Below, one piece after another: positions 24,501-37,567 of a stretch of DNA of 64,000 nt. The notes under the pieces are model-generated. The model ran no database searches. It was given only the letters and a program-made list of their open reading frames with translations, and was not told where the DNA came from. The stretch spans positions 14,864,001 to 14,928,000 of the forward strand of contig CM061109.1 in NCBI GenBank assembly GCA_030770545.1. Reading direction: 5' to 3'. Source of the DNA: Macropodus opercularis (lineage: Eukaryota > Chordata > Actinopteri > Anabantiformes > Osphronemidae). Every line of letters begins with the position of its first letter. The first letter of the stretch is position 1. The position numbers were made by a program, and so were the translations under genes.

Positions 24501-26244
24501 TTACAGCATAAAATAGCAATTTAGAAGCAACTACTTACTTCATGACACGTTTGTTGGTTCTGCTGATTTGTGCTTAACATTGTCCACATGTTGTGGTTGA
24601 CTTTTTCTTGCCGTTTGGAGGCCGAGTGCTACAAACCGAGCAACTATGCTTCAAAGCAGAAATCATGTGTTGCAGGTTTTATGTCATTTTGAAAAAGTGG
24701 TTGATGGCTCTAAACATGAGCCAACATTCTGGCCCAATAAAGAAAAAACTAGAAACAATTCAGAGTTGCCAGATTAATGTGGCAAATGTTAGCCACTGGT
24801 ATGCACACCTTCAGGATTGGTTTCGTTTTTAAAGCTGAAGGGCGTGTAAGCAGTTCAGAGCCTTTTTTAAATGCAATTCATTGTTTCTTTCCTTTTGCGA
24901 GATTGATGGTGGTTTTAATAATGAGTTTTAAAACGTGATTCTGATGAGATGGCCAAAACTCATCCCTAAAAGTCACTGTGAAATATTTTTTAGCAACTTT
25001 TATAGAGAAAAACTGAAACATGACATTGTTTGTGATAATTTTTTACTTGGTACATTCATTAAAACAACATTGAGCTGCATCAGTGCCGACTCTACCTGCA
25101 GAGTAGTACTCCAGCACCGGGTCTCTACAGAAGGACTTGTACCGCCAGGTGACCAGCACATCCTGGGGGTTCGCTGACGTTGAGTAGTCACAGCGCAGAA
25201 CCACAGAGGCAAACAGAGTCGTGCTCCGCTCCCTCTGTGGAACAATCACCTGGATGGACAACAGCTCTGAAACAAAGCAAAAGCAAAGTGAGGTGAACAG
25301 ACAAAACTGCAGCAGGACACAGAACTCAAATTAGTTATTGTGTGTTTGTCTTACAGCTGTGCTCTTAAAATGGTTTGATAAGAATCTGGCCAGACCTGAT
25401 CTAAATCATTAGGGGTAATAACACCTGTCAGTCATAAAGATCAGACGGAGGAAAACAAGCTGTTGACAGAAAACCTCCTCTAAGAGAAAAAGCTCCTGGT
25501 GAAGCTCTTTAGTGTGTGACAGTCTTACTAAACATTATCACCATAATTAACTTTTATTTTATTAATTGTATTAGTTATTAATGGGTAATTAACTAGGTTA
25601 TGAACACAAATTTCCAACTACAAGTACCACTGTAAATGTTTACTGGACGTTAATAAGAAGAAAACAAACGACAAGAAACACTGGTATGTTCTATTTGACA
25701 ATTTATCTGGTTCTCTTAGCATTTAGATGGATTTAAAGTAAATACTGTTTTACACAGAATAATCCATGTCTGATATGTATTCAAGAAACAAAAAGGTATT
25801 GATACAGGTAATAATTATTATTTGGCTGAATACCATTATCTTATGTTGTTTATTTTCTAATTAAATAAATTGATGGGAAGTCTAAAAAATAATTTGTCTC
25901 CCCGTTAGTCAAATTCCCTTCAGTATTTTATGCTGAAGCATATTTATCTGGAACGACAGTTTGATAGTTGCGTTTTGTTTCTTTACATTAGTGAATCTGG
26001 TGCCTTGTGAATTGGACGAAACGCTGAAAAGAGCGGTCACGTGACGCCCACCGGCCTTGTCCTGGTTGTACCTGTCGATCATTAACTTGTGCCCATTTCT
26101 GTGGTTTCCCACTGTCTCACTTGTTGTGGAGTCTTCACGCTGATTTTCTGTCTAAATCCACCATCACCGAACCCCCTCGAAACGTCGACCCTCACCTGTC
26201 GGCAGGTAAACCAACACGAGCGCCATCAGTGACGCGCGCGTCAT
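21509..26244 (-). CDS. ildr1: Immunoglobulin-like domain containing receptor 1 (angulin-2)
   Basis: ILDR1 is an angulin that marks tricellular junctions and recruits tricellulin; human loss causes deafness DFNB42. Coding exons, in transcript order, are 26196-26244, 25096-25266, 24235-24384, 24045-24164, 23815-23961, 23190-23315, 22155-23029 and 21509-21547, giving about 558 residues (human 546). A short signal peptide (MTRASLMALVLVYLPTG) precedes a V-type Ig domain with TLFASVVLRCDYSTS, VTWRYKSFCRDP, LGQDPTNDC and WWDNGVYFC. One membrane helix follows (WLTVLFIILGALLLIILI). Then comes the cysteine-rich LISCH7 stretch (CWCQCCPQKCYCYVRCPCCP). The cytosolic tail is Pro/Arg/Ser-rich with ERSYSPPQRG and EKPPSYSSIEIE. 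The tiny last exon ends in SVVI, like the human SVVI end, which supports that exon. ILDR1 fits better than ILDR2 because of NWLTVLFIILGALLL and PPSYSS. I cannot tell which teleost ildr1 copy this is. Confidence 0.93.
23387..23654. mobile_element. Palindromic piggyBac-like MITE in an ildr1 intron
   Basis: This is a 268-base non-coding element with imperfect inverted ends of about 30 bases. The left end begins CTCTTGTGCAGCCTTCGAGG and the right end, read in reverse, begins CCCTCGTGCAGCCTTCGAGG. The left flank is TTAA (23383-23386) and the right flank TTAC (23655-23658), which looks like a TTAA target duplication with one mutation. TTAA targets and ends starting CCC or CYC suggest a piggyBac-type element, but the family name is an inference. 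It lies between ildr1 exons 5 and 6 and carries no transposase. Confidence 0.6.
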
Positions 26245-26520
26245 GTTGCTCCGCTTTTTCTTTTCTTCACGCAACTCAATGTCCGAGAAGATGTGGAGGA
26301 AAGCGTCCCGTGCTCGCCGCTCTGCGGGGTGACTCCCGTTTTGTCAGTAAGGCGACATGTTTGGAAAGATGCGTCTGTTCCCGAGGTAAACACGAGCATT
26401 TACTCCAGAGGCGAACAACAACTTTCCCGTAGCTGACTCCTCCCCTCCCCCTCCCGTCCCTTCCCCTCCCCTCCCCCTCCGCTGTCTAGGTGACGTCACT
26501 GAGCCCGCCCCCTAAGACAG
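26245..26520 (-). promoter_or_regulatory. ildr1: ildr1 5' UTR and promoter
   Basis: This CG- and C-rich region lies just upstream of the ildr1 start codon. It includes a long CCCCTCC-rich run (about 26435-26480) and a perfect CRE palindrome TGACGTCA at 26491-26498. No exon beyond the 5' UTR is evident. Confidence 0.5.
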
Positions 26521-27963
26521 GTGCAGAAGCGCACAGTGCTCTGTGGGAAGCGCCATGGTGATGAGCCGCTTTGGGCCTTGTGCACTAGTCTGCTTTGTTT
26601 AGTCGCTGTACTGAAATTACTAGAATAGAACCATTTCTCCAAATTGTGATACACAAAGGATCAAACTACCCAAAGACATAATGATGCTGCTCACAGACAG
26701 GTAACCATGCACTTAATGAACCTGATCCCTGCTCTCATGATTTTCAATCATCTGTGGCAGCCTGAGTCTAAAGTTCGCTCCCAGGATGATTCATGTTGAA
26801 CCACAGTTGGGGCTCTTTCTGCAAACATGTTTGCACTTCCTGTCCAGGACGTAGACCCCAGCAAGCTTCATCAGCCTGAAAACCGGCCTGAGCTGAACTC
26901 CACTGTTGCTCTCAGCTCACTGAAGTGGGCTTGAAATCCTGCAACAAGCTGCCTAGATGAAAAGCTTGGCCCACATCTGCCTCTGGCTTCACTCTGAATC
27001 TGGAGACGTGCCTGTTTCTTAGTATCTGGAAAGGGCAGATGGTAACTTTTATCTGTTTCTTGCCATAACAACCACAAAGACACAAAGTCAAGTAACGAAA
27101 AACTGAGGCAAAACAATCACAGTCAATGATCGCACAAAAAACAAAGAGGTGAAAAATAAACACACATTATTATTAAAGGACCACAACGTAATACAACCAC
27201 AAGAAGACTTGAGAATATAATTACATGGCTGACTTTCATACAAATATGGTTTACATTAACACTGTGGAGCTGTAGTGTTTATTCTGTGATAAAAGGTGCG
27301 ATTAAAAGTTAACTTTATCCACTGTACACACACATTATCAAATACAAGAGCCACTCAAAGATCAGACTCATTCACAATAAGGTCTAAACAGGTGTAATAC
27401 CAACATGTGAATTTACCCTGACAACAACTCTCTCTCTGTTCTGTTTATTTCATCCAGTTAAATTATTGTAAACAATTATAATACACAAATGACCTGTTGC
27501 AGACATTCAGCTGAAATTCCTGCAGCACTTCTCAGAGGTCTGCTGTGTTGGTTGGGCAGGGTTCCCGAACGTGAGCCATCCAGTGCGTGAGCTGCTCAAG
27601 CTGCTTTCCTTGCATGACTCTTATACCACATCCACGCTGTGCGTGTCTTAGACAGGCACATTTTATCTTTTGATGAGCTCTGTACTGTTTATTCTCTGCT
27701 TGGATCCAAACACATTCAACTTAGACTTGGGAGCACTGAGGCGTGTTTTGCATTTAGTTCTAAAGCAGCTTTTGTATTTGTTTTCTGTGACAGTAAACTG
27801 AAAGTTCTGCTTGTTCACATATCAAGAGAAAATCAAGATATTTGTATGTGATTATATTTTGGAATCCTAATCAATTCTAAATATAAATGAATTATAGATG
27901 GACATATCTTCCCTGACAGGATAAAAAGCATACATGGTGAACAGTAAGGAGTTTGTAACTTTT
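26521..27963. other. ildr1-ildr2 spacer
   Basis: The spacer between the two tandem receptor genes is AT-rich. I see no coding exon, RNA gene or named repeat. Short open frames on both strands lack protein-like composition and flanking splice sites. Confidence 0.5.
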
Positions 27964-27969
27964 TTTATT
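27964..27969 (-). terminator. ildr2: ildr2 candidate poly(A) signal (AATAAA)
   Basis: A perfect minus-strand AATAAA lies about 470 bases beyond the ildr2 stop. The interval 27970-28435 would be the 3' UTR. Confidence 0.5.
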
Positions 27970-28435
27970 CCAAAGTATTTAAGCAGTGCAATAAAAATCT
28001 ACAGAACAAAGATACAGTACTTGCATACAACACAATACAGACAAAACAGACAAACACAAACACACCGTGAACCTGAGTTGCCATGTGAGTATGAAGACTG
28101 TGGGAAAACAATGAATGAAACTGGCAGCTAATAATAAAAAACCCATGTTGGCACTGGTGTAACTCCAGACACAGACGCTCCAGACGCACACGCGACATAC
28201 ACACCATCTGCAGACTACACTAGCACACACAAACAGTACACATCCAGGTTTAATTCATGCACATGAGTAACACATCGGCAACGCCTGCACAAGCTGCTTA
28301 GTGCACTTTAATGTCTCCACTTTTTTCGGTGCAGTTATTTCATTGTGGCGACTCGAACGTCGTGGCTGAACAGTTTTTCCCCAGTGTCTATGAACGGTCT
28401 GGTGAGGCTGTGCAGGTCGAGGCTGGGAAACCTTG

Positions 28436-31400
28436 TCACACTATGAGTGAGTCCCTGCTCAGTGCAGTGCTCTGTTAAGAAATACACCAAGAGCCATGTG
28501 TTAGAGACTTTGCATTCATGCTCATGCTAAGTTAGTCCAGTCTGCTGCTTGAGATGTGCAAACTATTACACTTCAGAAAAATGGTGCAGCTCAAGCTGTT
28601 AGTAATGACTGTGATGCTGATCCACAAATATTAAGCAAGAGAAAGCAGTGGTTGCAGATATGGGCAGACTGTAAATGCAGGAATTTCACATTTCTACAAA
28701 AGATATTACAGCTACATCACTAAAATCATATTTAAACTAAGATTTAACATTAAGACCATAAATGTCATCCACACAGCGTATTCAGATTGGGAACATTTAA
28801 ATGTGAAATTATAAAATACAACGTCTGTGGTGGTACATATGAGGTGTTTATGTTTATTTCATGGGCCATATGCAGTAGAAAATTGAAAACAAAGCAACAG
28901 AAGTCGCCAAGTAATTTACCAGTTTTATCTGAGCAAATGTTACTTAAAGCTTCTTATCAAGGTCTTGGTCTGACGTTCTCAAGTAATTTCCATGAGCTGT
29001 ATTTTACCATTTAGCCACTAGATGTCTCTATACTAATTTACAGCCACCTGATTGTAACCCTGGGGTTCACCGGCTTCATATTTTAGGATAATAGTGATAA
29101 TACCTAAACCAAAATGTACATGAGTTGTGAATCGGCCCAGCATCTAATGTCTTCTTGTACTGATGCTATGAGGAGAATAATTACACTGACTGTTCTTAGT
29201 AGTTTAAAAACAAATGGTAGGATAAGTGATTTATTGGTGGTTTCAGACTTTTCATGAAAGTTGTCAACAATCAAATCAACACAGAATACCTCAGACTTAA
29301 AGGTTCCTTTCCTGAAATGCTGAAGAGGACGGAAGTGGCTCCTGCTACAAATAACTCACCAGGTTTCGACTCCTGTCTCTGTCCTCTCTGCCCCCCTGCA
29401 GTGTCTGGGACTTTGCTGGGTGGGGGCGGGTGTAAGAGAAAGGCCTCATGGCTGGTTCAGTGGTCCTGTATCCATCTGGTCTGGGTGGACCTGCAGTGCG
29501 GTACCTGTCTGCAGATGGGTCGGGCCTGCGGTACTGCTCTGCCTCCTGCTCAGAGTAGGGAGGCAGAGGATCATCCTCTTCTGGACGGTTGCTAGGAGAC
29601 CGGCTGTAGTAACTATCGCTGGCCTGTCCTTTGGAGCTACCTTTGGAGGGAGTGTCACTGTCCTCATCCATCCTCCCGGCACTTCTGTCCCTTCCCCGCC
29701 CCCTCAGCTTGCTCTCCAACACACTGTTGAGGAAGGTGTCATCGTAACCTCTGCTGTGGGGCGGCCGAGAAGGACGGTCGCTGTCCCATGTGTCCCTTCT
29801 CTTTTGCTGTAAAGGTGAGGGGCTGCGGCGACCCCAGCCGTCATCTTCATCTCTATGGAAACGCCTGGGAGGGCTATAGTCACGCTCATACATCCGGTCA
29901 GGAGGCTCCGGTCGCCGACCGCGGGATCCATACGACTGAGCAAACTCCTCCAGCTCATCGAGTGAGCCGGTGCGTCCTCTCCTGCCCAGCGTCTTTTTGT
30001 GTAGGTCTGAGTGAGGATTCCACCTGCAGAGGGAGAGATAATAAAAATAATAATAATTTGGGCTGTCAGAAAGGAGTTTTCTATGCTCATGCAGACTTGA
30101 GGGGCAGGATTTGGACGCACCGATAGTTTGCATTTACATTAAAGAATCATTAGTGACATTATAAATAGATGTATTGTAATATTGCCTTCTGTCCAGTTCA
30201 TCGTCCGAGAGGTGTCCTCTGTCCCGTCTGAGCCGTCGACTCTGTGCAGGTTTGGCCGCTCTCGCCACAGACTGGTCATCGAGGTCTCTGATGGGCGGCA
30301 GTGCCTTCATCTGAACCGTCTGGTAGGTGTGTCTGAAGTCTGCATTCGCTCCCTCATGCAGAGAGCTCAGCTCTGACAAGCTACTGGCTGTTGGTAGAGA
30401 CACTAAAGTCAAATGCTAATATCTTATCCAGTGGCCATTTCTCTGTGATTTTTCCACATGTCCCAGTGGAAAGGGACACATACTGTGATGCAGGGTTTTC
30501 CACATCACCCACTACAATAACAGTCTCGAGTTTCAGTGGGGACAATTAGAATATATGTAAGGATTAGAAGAAAACTAGCACCAAGTGAAACCTGACACAC
30601 GCATACATGCTGTCAAACTGCAACACCGATTACAGACACCGGCCTCATCTGCGCAGGCTTACGTTGGAGTGCAGCCATCTTAGCAGAGGGAAACTGAGCC
30701 AGCTCCTTCTCTATGTAGTACAAAACTTTCATTGAGTCCCAGGCTGGACTGGATTTCAGTCGATACCCACTGCGCACTGTGGATGTGGACACACACCCAT
30801 ATGTACGAAGACATGCAATGACACACAAGTTGACGCAAGATGAAATTCACAACCGTGCATGTGGTGGCAGACAGTTGAGGGACGACACATGAAACGAGGG
30901 TTAATCAGGTCAGCGTTTCTGGAAGGTAACACAGAGCTGAGCTTGCACATTTATCCTACGCTGATGACGCAACACTCACCACCAGCCAAGTTGTTCTCTA
31001 CTGATGGGACAGACGCGATCTTTGCATCCGTGTAGGAAGCCGGAGCGAGAGGGACCACGGTCGAGACTGTAGGCACAGCCGGGATGTAGTAGGGGTACAC
31101 AGGAACCTGGGTGGACTGTCCACTCTTAGCCATCTTCCCTGCCTCGTACACTGTACACCGGAGCAACAAAACAGTAAACCCTCCGCCCACCGCTCACACT
31201 AATAATGATTATACAGGAAAGTCACCATTTCGGTTTTACTCACAGTGTCGTGGGCAGCAGCAGGTGTCAGGACAGCAGCAGCAGCTGACGTAGCAGCAGC
31301 AGGAGTGAGGACAGCACTGGCACCAACAGATCCCCAGCAACAACAGGAACAAGACACTACCGAGAACCACAGATGCCACAAAGGCCCACTCTGCAACATA

Positions 31401-34400
31401 CAAACACATACGTGCACAATTAAATCTCCTGTTCCCCACAAAGGTGAATATTACCAACAATATGGGACAAACAAACAATGAGAGTCGAACAGGGGCTTGA
31501 CTCTGTGTCAAAGCAGTAACTTGTTTTCATCTAAAGACAAAGTCCCACAGGGAAACTTTGCAGCTGACAAAAACACTTTTAAAAACAAAATAAATACTTT
31601 AATCGTCTGTAAATGGATCAACATTAAAAAATCTGACTGACATCAATAAATATGTGATAGAAAATGTGACTTTTGTAAAAATGAAAACATTAATTGATTA
31701 TGAATTCCCAGTGACACACATTAGAAAATCTTGTCATTTGCAACTTGAAACCACAAAGTTTCAATGACATGTAACAAATGCCAAACTTTATAAAAAGAAA
31801 CAAATATAAAGATTGTCCACCGACTGAGTAATAGAGAGAATTTCTTTTAAATCCATGTGTCCACAGACTACAGAGCACTAAAACAGGAAACTTCAGATCA
31901 CCTCTAGGGAGCTCTAAGTGCTTCTTATCCATCATCCCATCTCGTGACCACCCCAACTCTAACAACACACTTCCTCAGGGCGTGGTCCACTCACAACCTC
32001 TCACTTGTATTTAAGACATCATCGGGGGTCAAAATATGCGTTTTTGATTCATACCGTGTTACTTTATGTAAATCTCCATTCTGACGGTAACATTTCCCAC
32101 ACGGGATCATTAACATAGGTTTGTTAGTTAGCTTTTGATTGGTCAGTTAGAATTAAACATGAACAGCCATGATGGAAGCCAGAAAGTGCCAGGCAGTGAG
32201 ACAAAAGTGCAGGTGAGGCGCCGTACCTGGCATAATCTCCACATCAAACTCAGGTAGGAGATCGTCCTTCTCACCTGTCCTGCCTGCAGAGAGAGGGAGA
32301 GCACAGGTGAAGGCCGGCAGAGAAAGCAGGAAGCAAAGTAGGAAATCTGGCAGCAGAGTGAATGATTAATGGTCATGCACTAAAAGAGGAACTGAAAGGA
32401 CAAACTACACACAAGGCATTTAAATTATTGTAATTCAAATATTCTTACACACAAACATCTGACCAAATGTAACTGTGAACTATACATCAGACATAATTTA
32501 AGATAAATCATAAAACATATACTTCTAGACGCAGATTATAATGTAAAATGGTCCAATGACCTTTTTACACCCCTGTGGTCTTTAAGACGGAAATATCTTA
32601 TCAACCCTTGTTACAAACAATTGTACAGGCATTCATGGTCCTCGGAGGATCACCACGTCAAGATTGAAGATTGTTCTACAATTGAAATAACTTATGTCAG
32701 TCAGAGACCAAAGTTCTATCACTTTGAATAAAATGTTAGTGCTGTGTGTCTGTCAGCCAATTGCATACAATATACTGGCCAGTACACTGCATGCACACAT
32801 TTAACGAACCGGCACACAGGAGGCAGTGTGTGTGTGTGATAACAAAGTGGATTTTGGAAACTGGGGCACATCACAATTCACCACAGGAAACAATGAAACA
32901 ATACCTCTTTGTACCAGATAACGTGTCAGAATAGAGGAAAAAACCTAAAGCAGCTACAAAAACTAAAGACGAATGAATGGAATGCAACAGGTGTTGAGTG
33001 TTTGTACTATATATTTATCATGAGACTATAATTACAGTAGGAACCAGCGTCTGTCTGAACACAGTAAACACACACTGGCAGTCAGGCTCCAGCATGTGCT
33101 GAGTGTGCTGTTACTATGGAGGAGAAGAAAAAACACCGTAACCCTCCCACCTGATAAAATAAGTAGTTACTAGCCTGGCCCGGCACACTCGACTGCATAC
33201 CATTAGGCTCAGTAACACGAGTAACAGGAGACAGCTGAGGAGCTATGCAGTGCAGAGAGCGAGGTTGAGGAACTGCAAACGCAGGAGTGAAGCAGAAGGC
33301 GTTGCAAGACAAAAGAGCAGAGAATAAAGGAACGTGGACCAAATTAGAAAAGATGAGGGTTGGGGGAGAAACACTGCAGCGTGTTGCAGATTAAGCTAAA
33401 AACTGCTAACAGCTAATAACAGGACCCTGCCAGCTTGTGGCTTTTCATTTAACGTGTACATGCCAGAGATGAGGCTGATGCTCGTTGTTCTAATCAACAA
33501 CAAAGCAATGTTTCAGTTTTAGTTTTTCCAATTATTGCCAGATAAGATCTCATAACATTCAGTCTGATGTTGAAGTCGGTTAACACACACATTATTTCCA
33601 ACTACTTCGTTGCAACGTGTAGCTATTCCCACAAGCTTAAACTGCCCTTTCTCTCCTGTGAGCTGATGCTAATCAGATTAGTGCTCGGTGGAGGAGAGCA
33701 GACTTCGATACAACATGGAAAAACAAAGCATTTTCAGATCACGTGGTTATGATGCTTCACTCTGCTTTTGCTCTTTCTACATTGTTGTCTCTTCACATCT
33801 GAACTTGCGCCGACCCAGCTTCTTTTAAAACGCTGTGTTGCCACGGTAACAGCTTAAGACGTGGTTTTGGCAACAATGGTCTCCAGGGTGTCTCTCACCT
33901 GAGGACATGCTACGTGAAATCTAACAGTGGAGGGTGAATTCATGACCTTTATGACTATTTAGTGAAAGTTTAAAGAGCCTTATAATTATTGATCAGCAAC
34001 AAACAAACACTGCAGGAAGCTACTGTAACACACTGCATGGCACACAGATGCTGCTTATGAGGTGCTAGGAGTGATGAATAAATGATAAGGTCTGAGATCT
34101 GGTTGGCAAAACACTAGAGTCTGTCATGAACCACCAGGAGCATTTAGAGGGGCAAACACTACTCAGCTGTCTCCATGGAGGCTCTTGTGCGAACGCTGTG
34201 GAATGCAGGCAACAAAGAGCCGCTGCTTCAAGACACTTCACTGAGCTAAAATGCCAACAAACATACCCAAAAGAAACTGTAGCCAACTGATCACGGTCAG
34301 GCTCAAGGTCAGTTAGGTCATTACTTTGGTAGAACTGAGGTGTAGGCATACCGAGCACCAGTAACTCCAGCTGGCCCTCATTCTTCCCCTCCACGTCGTC

Positions 34401-37400
34401 GGCTACAATGACTTTGCAGAAGTACACCCCGCTGTCGCCCCACTGCAGCTCCCCGATCCTCAGGTCTGCCTCTGTCAAGGAAAGAAATACAGTGTTTACT
34501 AAAACACAGTAGGACATTGCGATATGTTTTCCTGACTTTTGTGTAGCAGGCATGTGTTTAGTCTTGATAAGGTGTGTGTGTGTGTGCCTACGTCATTGTA
34601 ACACAAAGACAAAAGATGGCTATTTAGAGAACCGGAAACACACAGTGAGTCCTGGTTCCTGTCGTCCTGCAGCAGTCAAACAGCTGCAGCAAATCATTCC
34701 TTTCTCACAGAGGATGTTCACTAACTGTTTACGATGGAGATGTCTCTGCCTTTGTAGAATTCGGCCAGCGTCATGGAAGCTCCCTGCGCAGAGGCCACGA
34801 TCCGAACGGTGCGGCTGCTGTCGGCGCACTCCAGGTGGGAGTTGGCTCCCAGCACCGAGGCCTGGGCGCCCAGACGCTCCGGCAGGGAGAAGGAGTCCTT
34901 TGTGCGGTCTCGACAGTAGGACCGGTACCACCACTGCACCACCGGGGGCTGGTTGGAGGCCGTTTGGTACTGACATGGCAGGACCACGGACTGGAAGAGC
35001 ATAGCAAAGCGCTGCTTCTCCCGCACTATGACGGTCACACCATGGCACACACACACTGACACAGACACGACAAACAGGGAGAGAAAATAAACATAAACAG
35101 CAACAAATATATTGATTCCAAACGCTGAATAACACAACACATTAGAGCAGTTTTCACAGTTTCCTTGTTTCTCTCCACTGCTCTTTACAGCTCCAGCCTC
35201 TCGGGTGTGGCCTGACTCATTTACTCTTCTGAGTCACATTTGTACGCGGTGATAGTCATAAACGTCCTCAGTTTGTTTGCTGAATGCTCTCACTCACTTC
35301 CTCTTCGGGTTTTACGTGCAGGTCACAGGGACAGGTGTTGATGCCTGCCTGGTTAAAATGAAACGCACTGTAGCTCTGCAGATTCTAAGCTTTTTTACGC
35401 AAACTGCAGTATCAATATCAAATTCAGCTTCAGGTTATGTAGGCAGACTGTGACATAGTGTTTATTTATTATGACCTGCCTTCTTTGTAAAGAAATTCCT
35501 GGAAAATTGCTGAGCTAATTTTAACCCAACGTAAAATAAAGTTAAAAGACAGGAAAAGGATGCAAGTGATGGCATCTTAACAACGGCAGTAACAGCTGCG
35601 TCTCTTGTTTATCTGTACTGGATGATTCATGGTGATTCTCCACACTCGCCAGATTCCTGTAATTTGTGTCATATCCAAAACCAAAGCAAAGACAGGAGCA
35701 GAGATTAGGTGAGCAGGGGCTGCTCTGCTGCTCAGTACTGGGTCAGGAAGGTTAAATTCCAGTGTGCGTGGGGGGCTGGGGAGGCCTGTAAAGAGGCAGG
35801 GGGTTGTCATCACACAGGGAGGGGATGGAGCGGTCAGAGACTTATGGGTGCTTTCTGCTGGTCTGATGCAGTCTAGGTGGGGCAGGAACTCGCCCCTAAA
35901 CATTTCCCAGAAGACAGGAAATCCAGACAAAAGCAACTCCACCAGCTTGTTTCTCCTCCGGATGAGCAGAGGAACGCCAATGCCACGTTTCAACGCCAGC
36001 ACGGTGGATATAGTACAACTGGTGTACAAATGAGTGCATTAATGATTCATGAACTTTGTCTCTTTACAAGTGCACTGAGTCCAGTCAGATGATTATGATG
36101 CACTTTCTAAATCGTGAACCACACGACCTCTACACGCCAGACGAGCCAACACTGAACGTTTTCACTGTAACAGAAGAGGAAAAGCGGCCGAGCTCTTAAA
36201 GTTCTCCCAGGACAGCCCCGCTCTTCCCTTTTCTTTCTACATGGACCAGTCCATTGTTAGGAGACCCCCTGTCCCATCTGAGGGGCTGAGAGGGGGGAGA
36301 GAGGTCACACACTCCCAGCCAATCAGGTTTCATCCAGGGCTGTGAACAGGCCAATAAACAGCCTGAGATTTAAACCAAACCGTTACTTCATGAGCTTCAG
36401 TCTGAGGTGGGGCCACCAGAAGAGAAACTGCATCACCTCCACACCTGTTAATTATTGTTTACATGACGTTCACATCGGGTGTGACTCACCGTAGGCTCAT
36501 GAACGAGTTACAGAGTCAGCAGACTCCCTCTGGCCACACTAAACGTCTCCTTTTAAGATTAGATTACACTTTGAAAGCAGCACGGTCGTAAACGTATTCC
36601 AGGTCAGATCTCTGCTGCTGGACGCTGCAAGCTTCCTGAACAGCATCAGACCTTTCCTCTCCAAAGCTGTCACATTTCCTGACTTTACTGCATTGTGCAT
36701 TCCTTCACATCGAGTCATTAGTCCAACAAAAGCCATGATAAGTGCAGAAATAGTCTGTTTGATGTTTGGTTAAGGTTGGTCAATGTTTATGAGCGATTTA
36801 TTCTCAGGAGTATATTTTGCACATCATGTGCTTTCAGATGTAGTATGTATTTTTATGTAGCATATTTTGTACTACATCATAAATGTTACTACTAAGTGAC
36901 CTTACTTGTTAAAAAATGCATCATGTCTAAATGTATGCTGTCTAAAAAAGATATTTTATCCTCATCATATCATATCCTCATATTTCAATAGCTGGGGATG
37001 TTTTCACATTTGTAGGTTTTCACATTTTACAAGAAACTGGTGCAGAACAAGGTTATTAAAGAAAAAATAGACCTTCATTACAGCTGAAGGTCTATTTTTT
37101 CATAGACTATTCCATTATTGCATTATATACGTAGTATATACGTTAAGTATACACCAACACTAAAGTCCGACATGGGCTTATTTACTAAATTACAGTGACA
37201 TTGTGAAAAACATATCTGCAAATGATGAACCCACAACACGTATTAAAACATCTGAGGAGGTACCGTTAATCAACACTGCAGCCCCTGAGGATTACAGGCT
37301 GGTCTCATACAGCCCATCATGTGTTTAAATGCCAAAATGTGGCAGACACCATAAATAACACAACCCAACCAGTTTTATTGAACCTAATAAAGTACATTAT

Positions 37401-37567
37401 TTTAACGAAGCTCTTTAAAAGGTCGTACGCGCGTTTGTTTGAAGCCAAGGAGAGAGTTTACATAAGATCAACCTGTTGCGCTGTTGTTGTGAAAACGACA
37501 CAGTTTAGCGAAGGAAACCAGACTCACCTGAAGCTCCCAGTAAAACAGCCAAATGGTAAACGATCAT
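28436..37567 (-). CDS. ildr2: Immunoglobulin-like domain containing receptor 2 (angulin-3)
   Basis: ILDR2 is an angulin of tricellular junctions and the ER, also linked to lipid handling and T-cell regulation. Coding exons, in transcript order, are 37528-37567, 34726-35055, 34352-34471, 32227-32283, 31244-31390, 30980-31150, 30663-30776, 30186-30387, 29360-30023 and 28436-28471, giving about 626 residues (human 639). A signal peptide (MIVYHLAVLLGASG) precedes an Ig V domain (FAMLFQSVVLPCQYQ, VQWWYRSYCRDR, WGDSGVYFC). Then come a stalk exon ending FDVEIMP, a membrane helix (FVASVVLGSVLFLLLLGI) and the cysteine-rich CWCQCCPHSCCCYV stretch. The tail has DSMKVLYYIEKELAQF, LSELSSLHE and SLDELEEFAQSYGSRGRR, all closer to ILDR2 than to LSR or ILDR1. 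The last exon ends SRDSLIV, like human MSLVV. The intron after 30186 appears to use a GC donor. The first exon is short, and its start is less certain than the rest. Confidence 0.92.
37061..37101. repeat. Perfect 17-base hairpin in ildr2 intron 1? (upstream part)
   Basis: Arms 37061-37077 and 37085-37101 are exact reverse complements around a 7-base loop. The arms are A/T-rich at their ends (GAAAAAATAGACCTTCA). The hairpin lies between ildr2 coding exons 1 and 2. It is too short for a typical microRNA precursor and has no clear target duplication. Confidence 0.6.

Noticed and set aside
29420..30126. Plus-strand open frames opposite the ildr2 tail exon
   Set aside because: Same explanation: they mirror the low-complexity coding exon and match nothing.
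37061..37101. Hairpin as a microRNA precursor
   Set aside because: The stem is only 17 base pairs, too short and too A/T-biased for a normal precursor.
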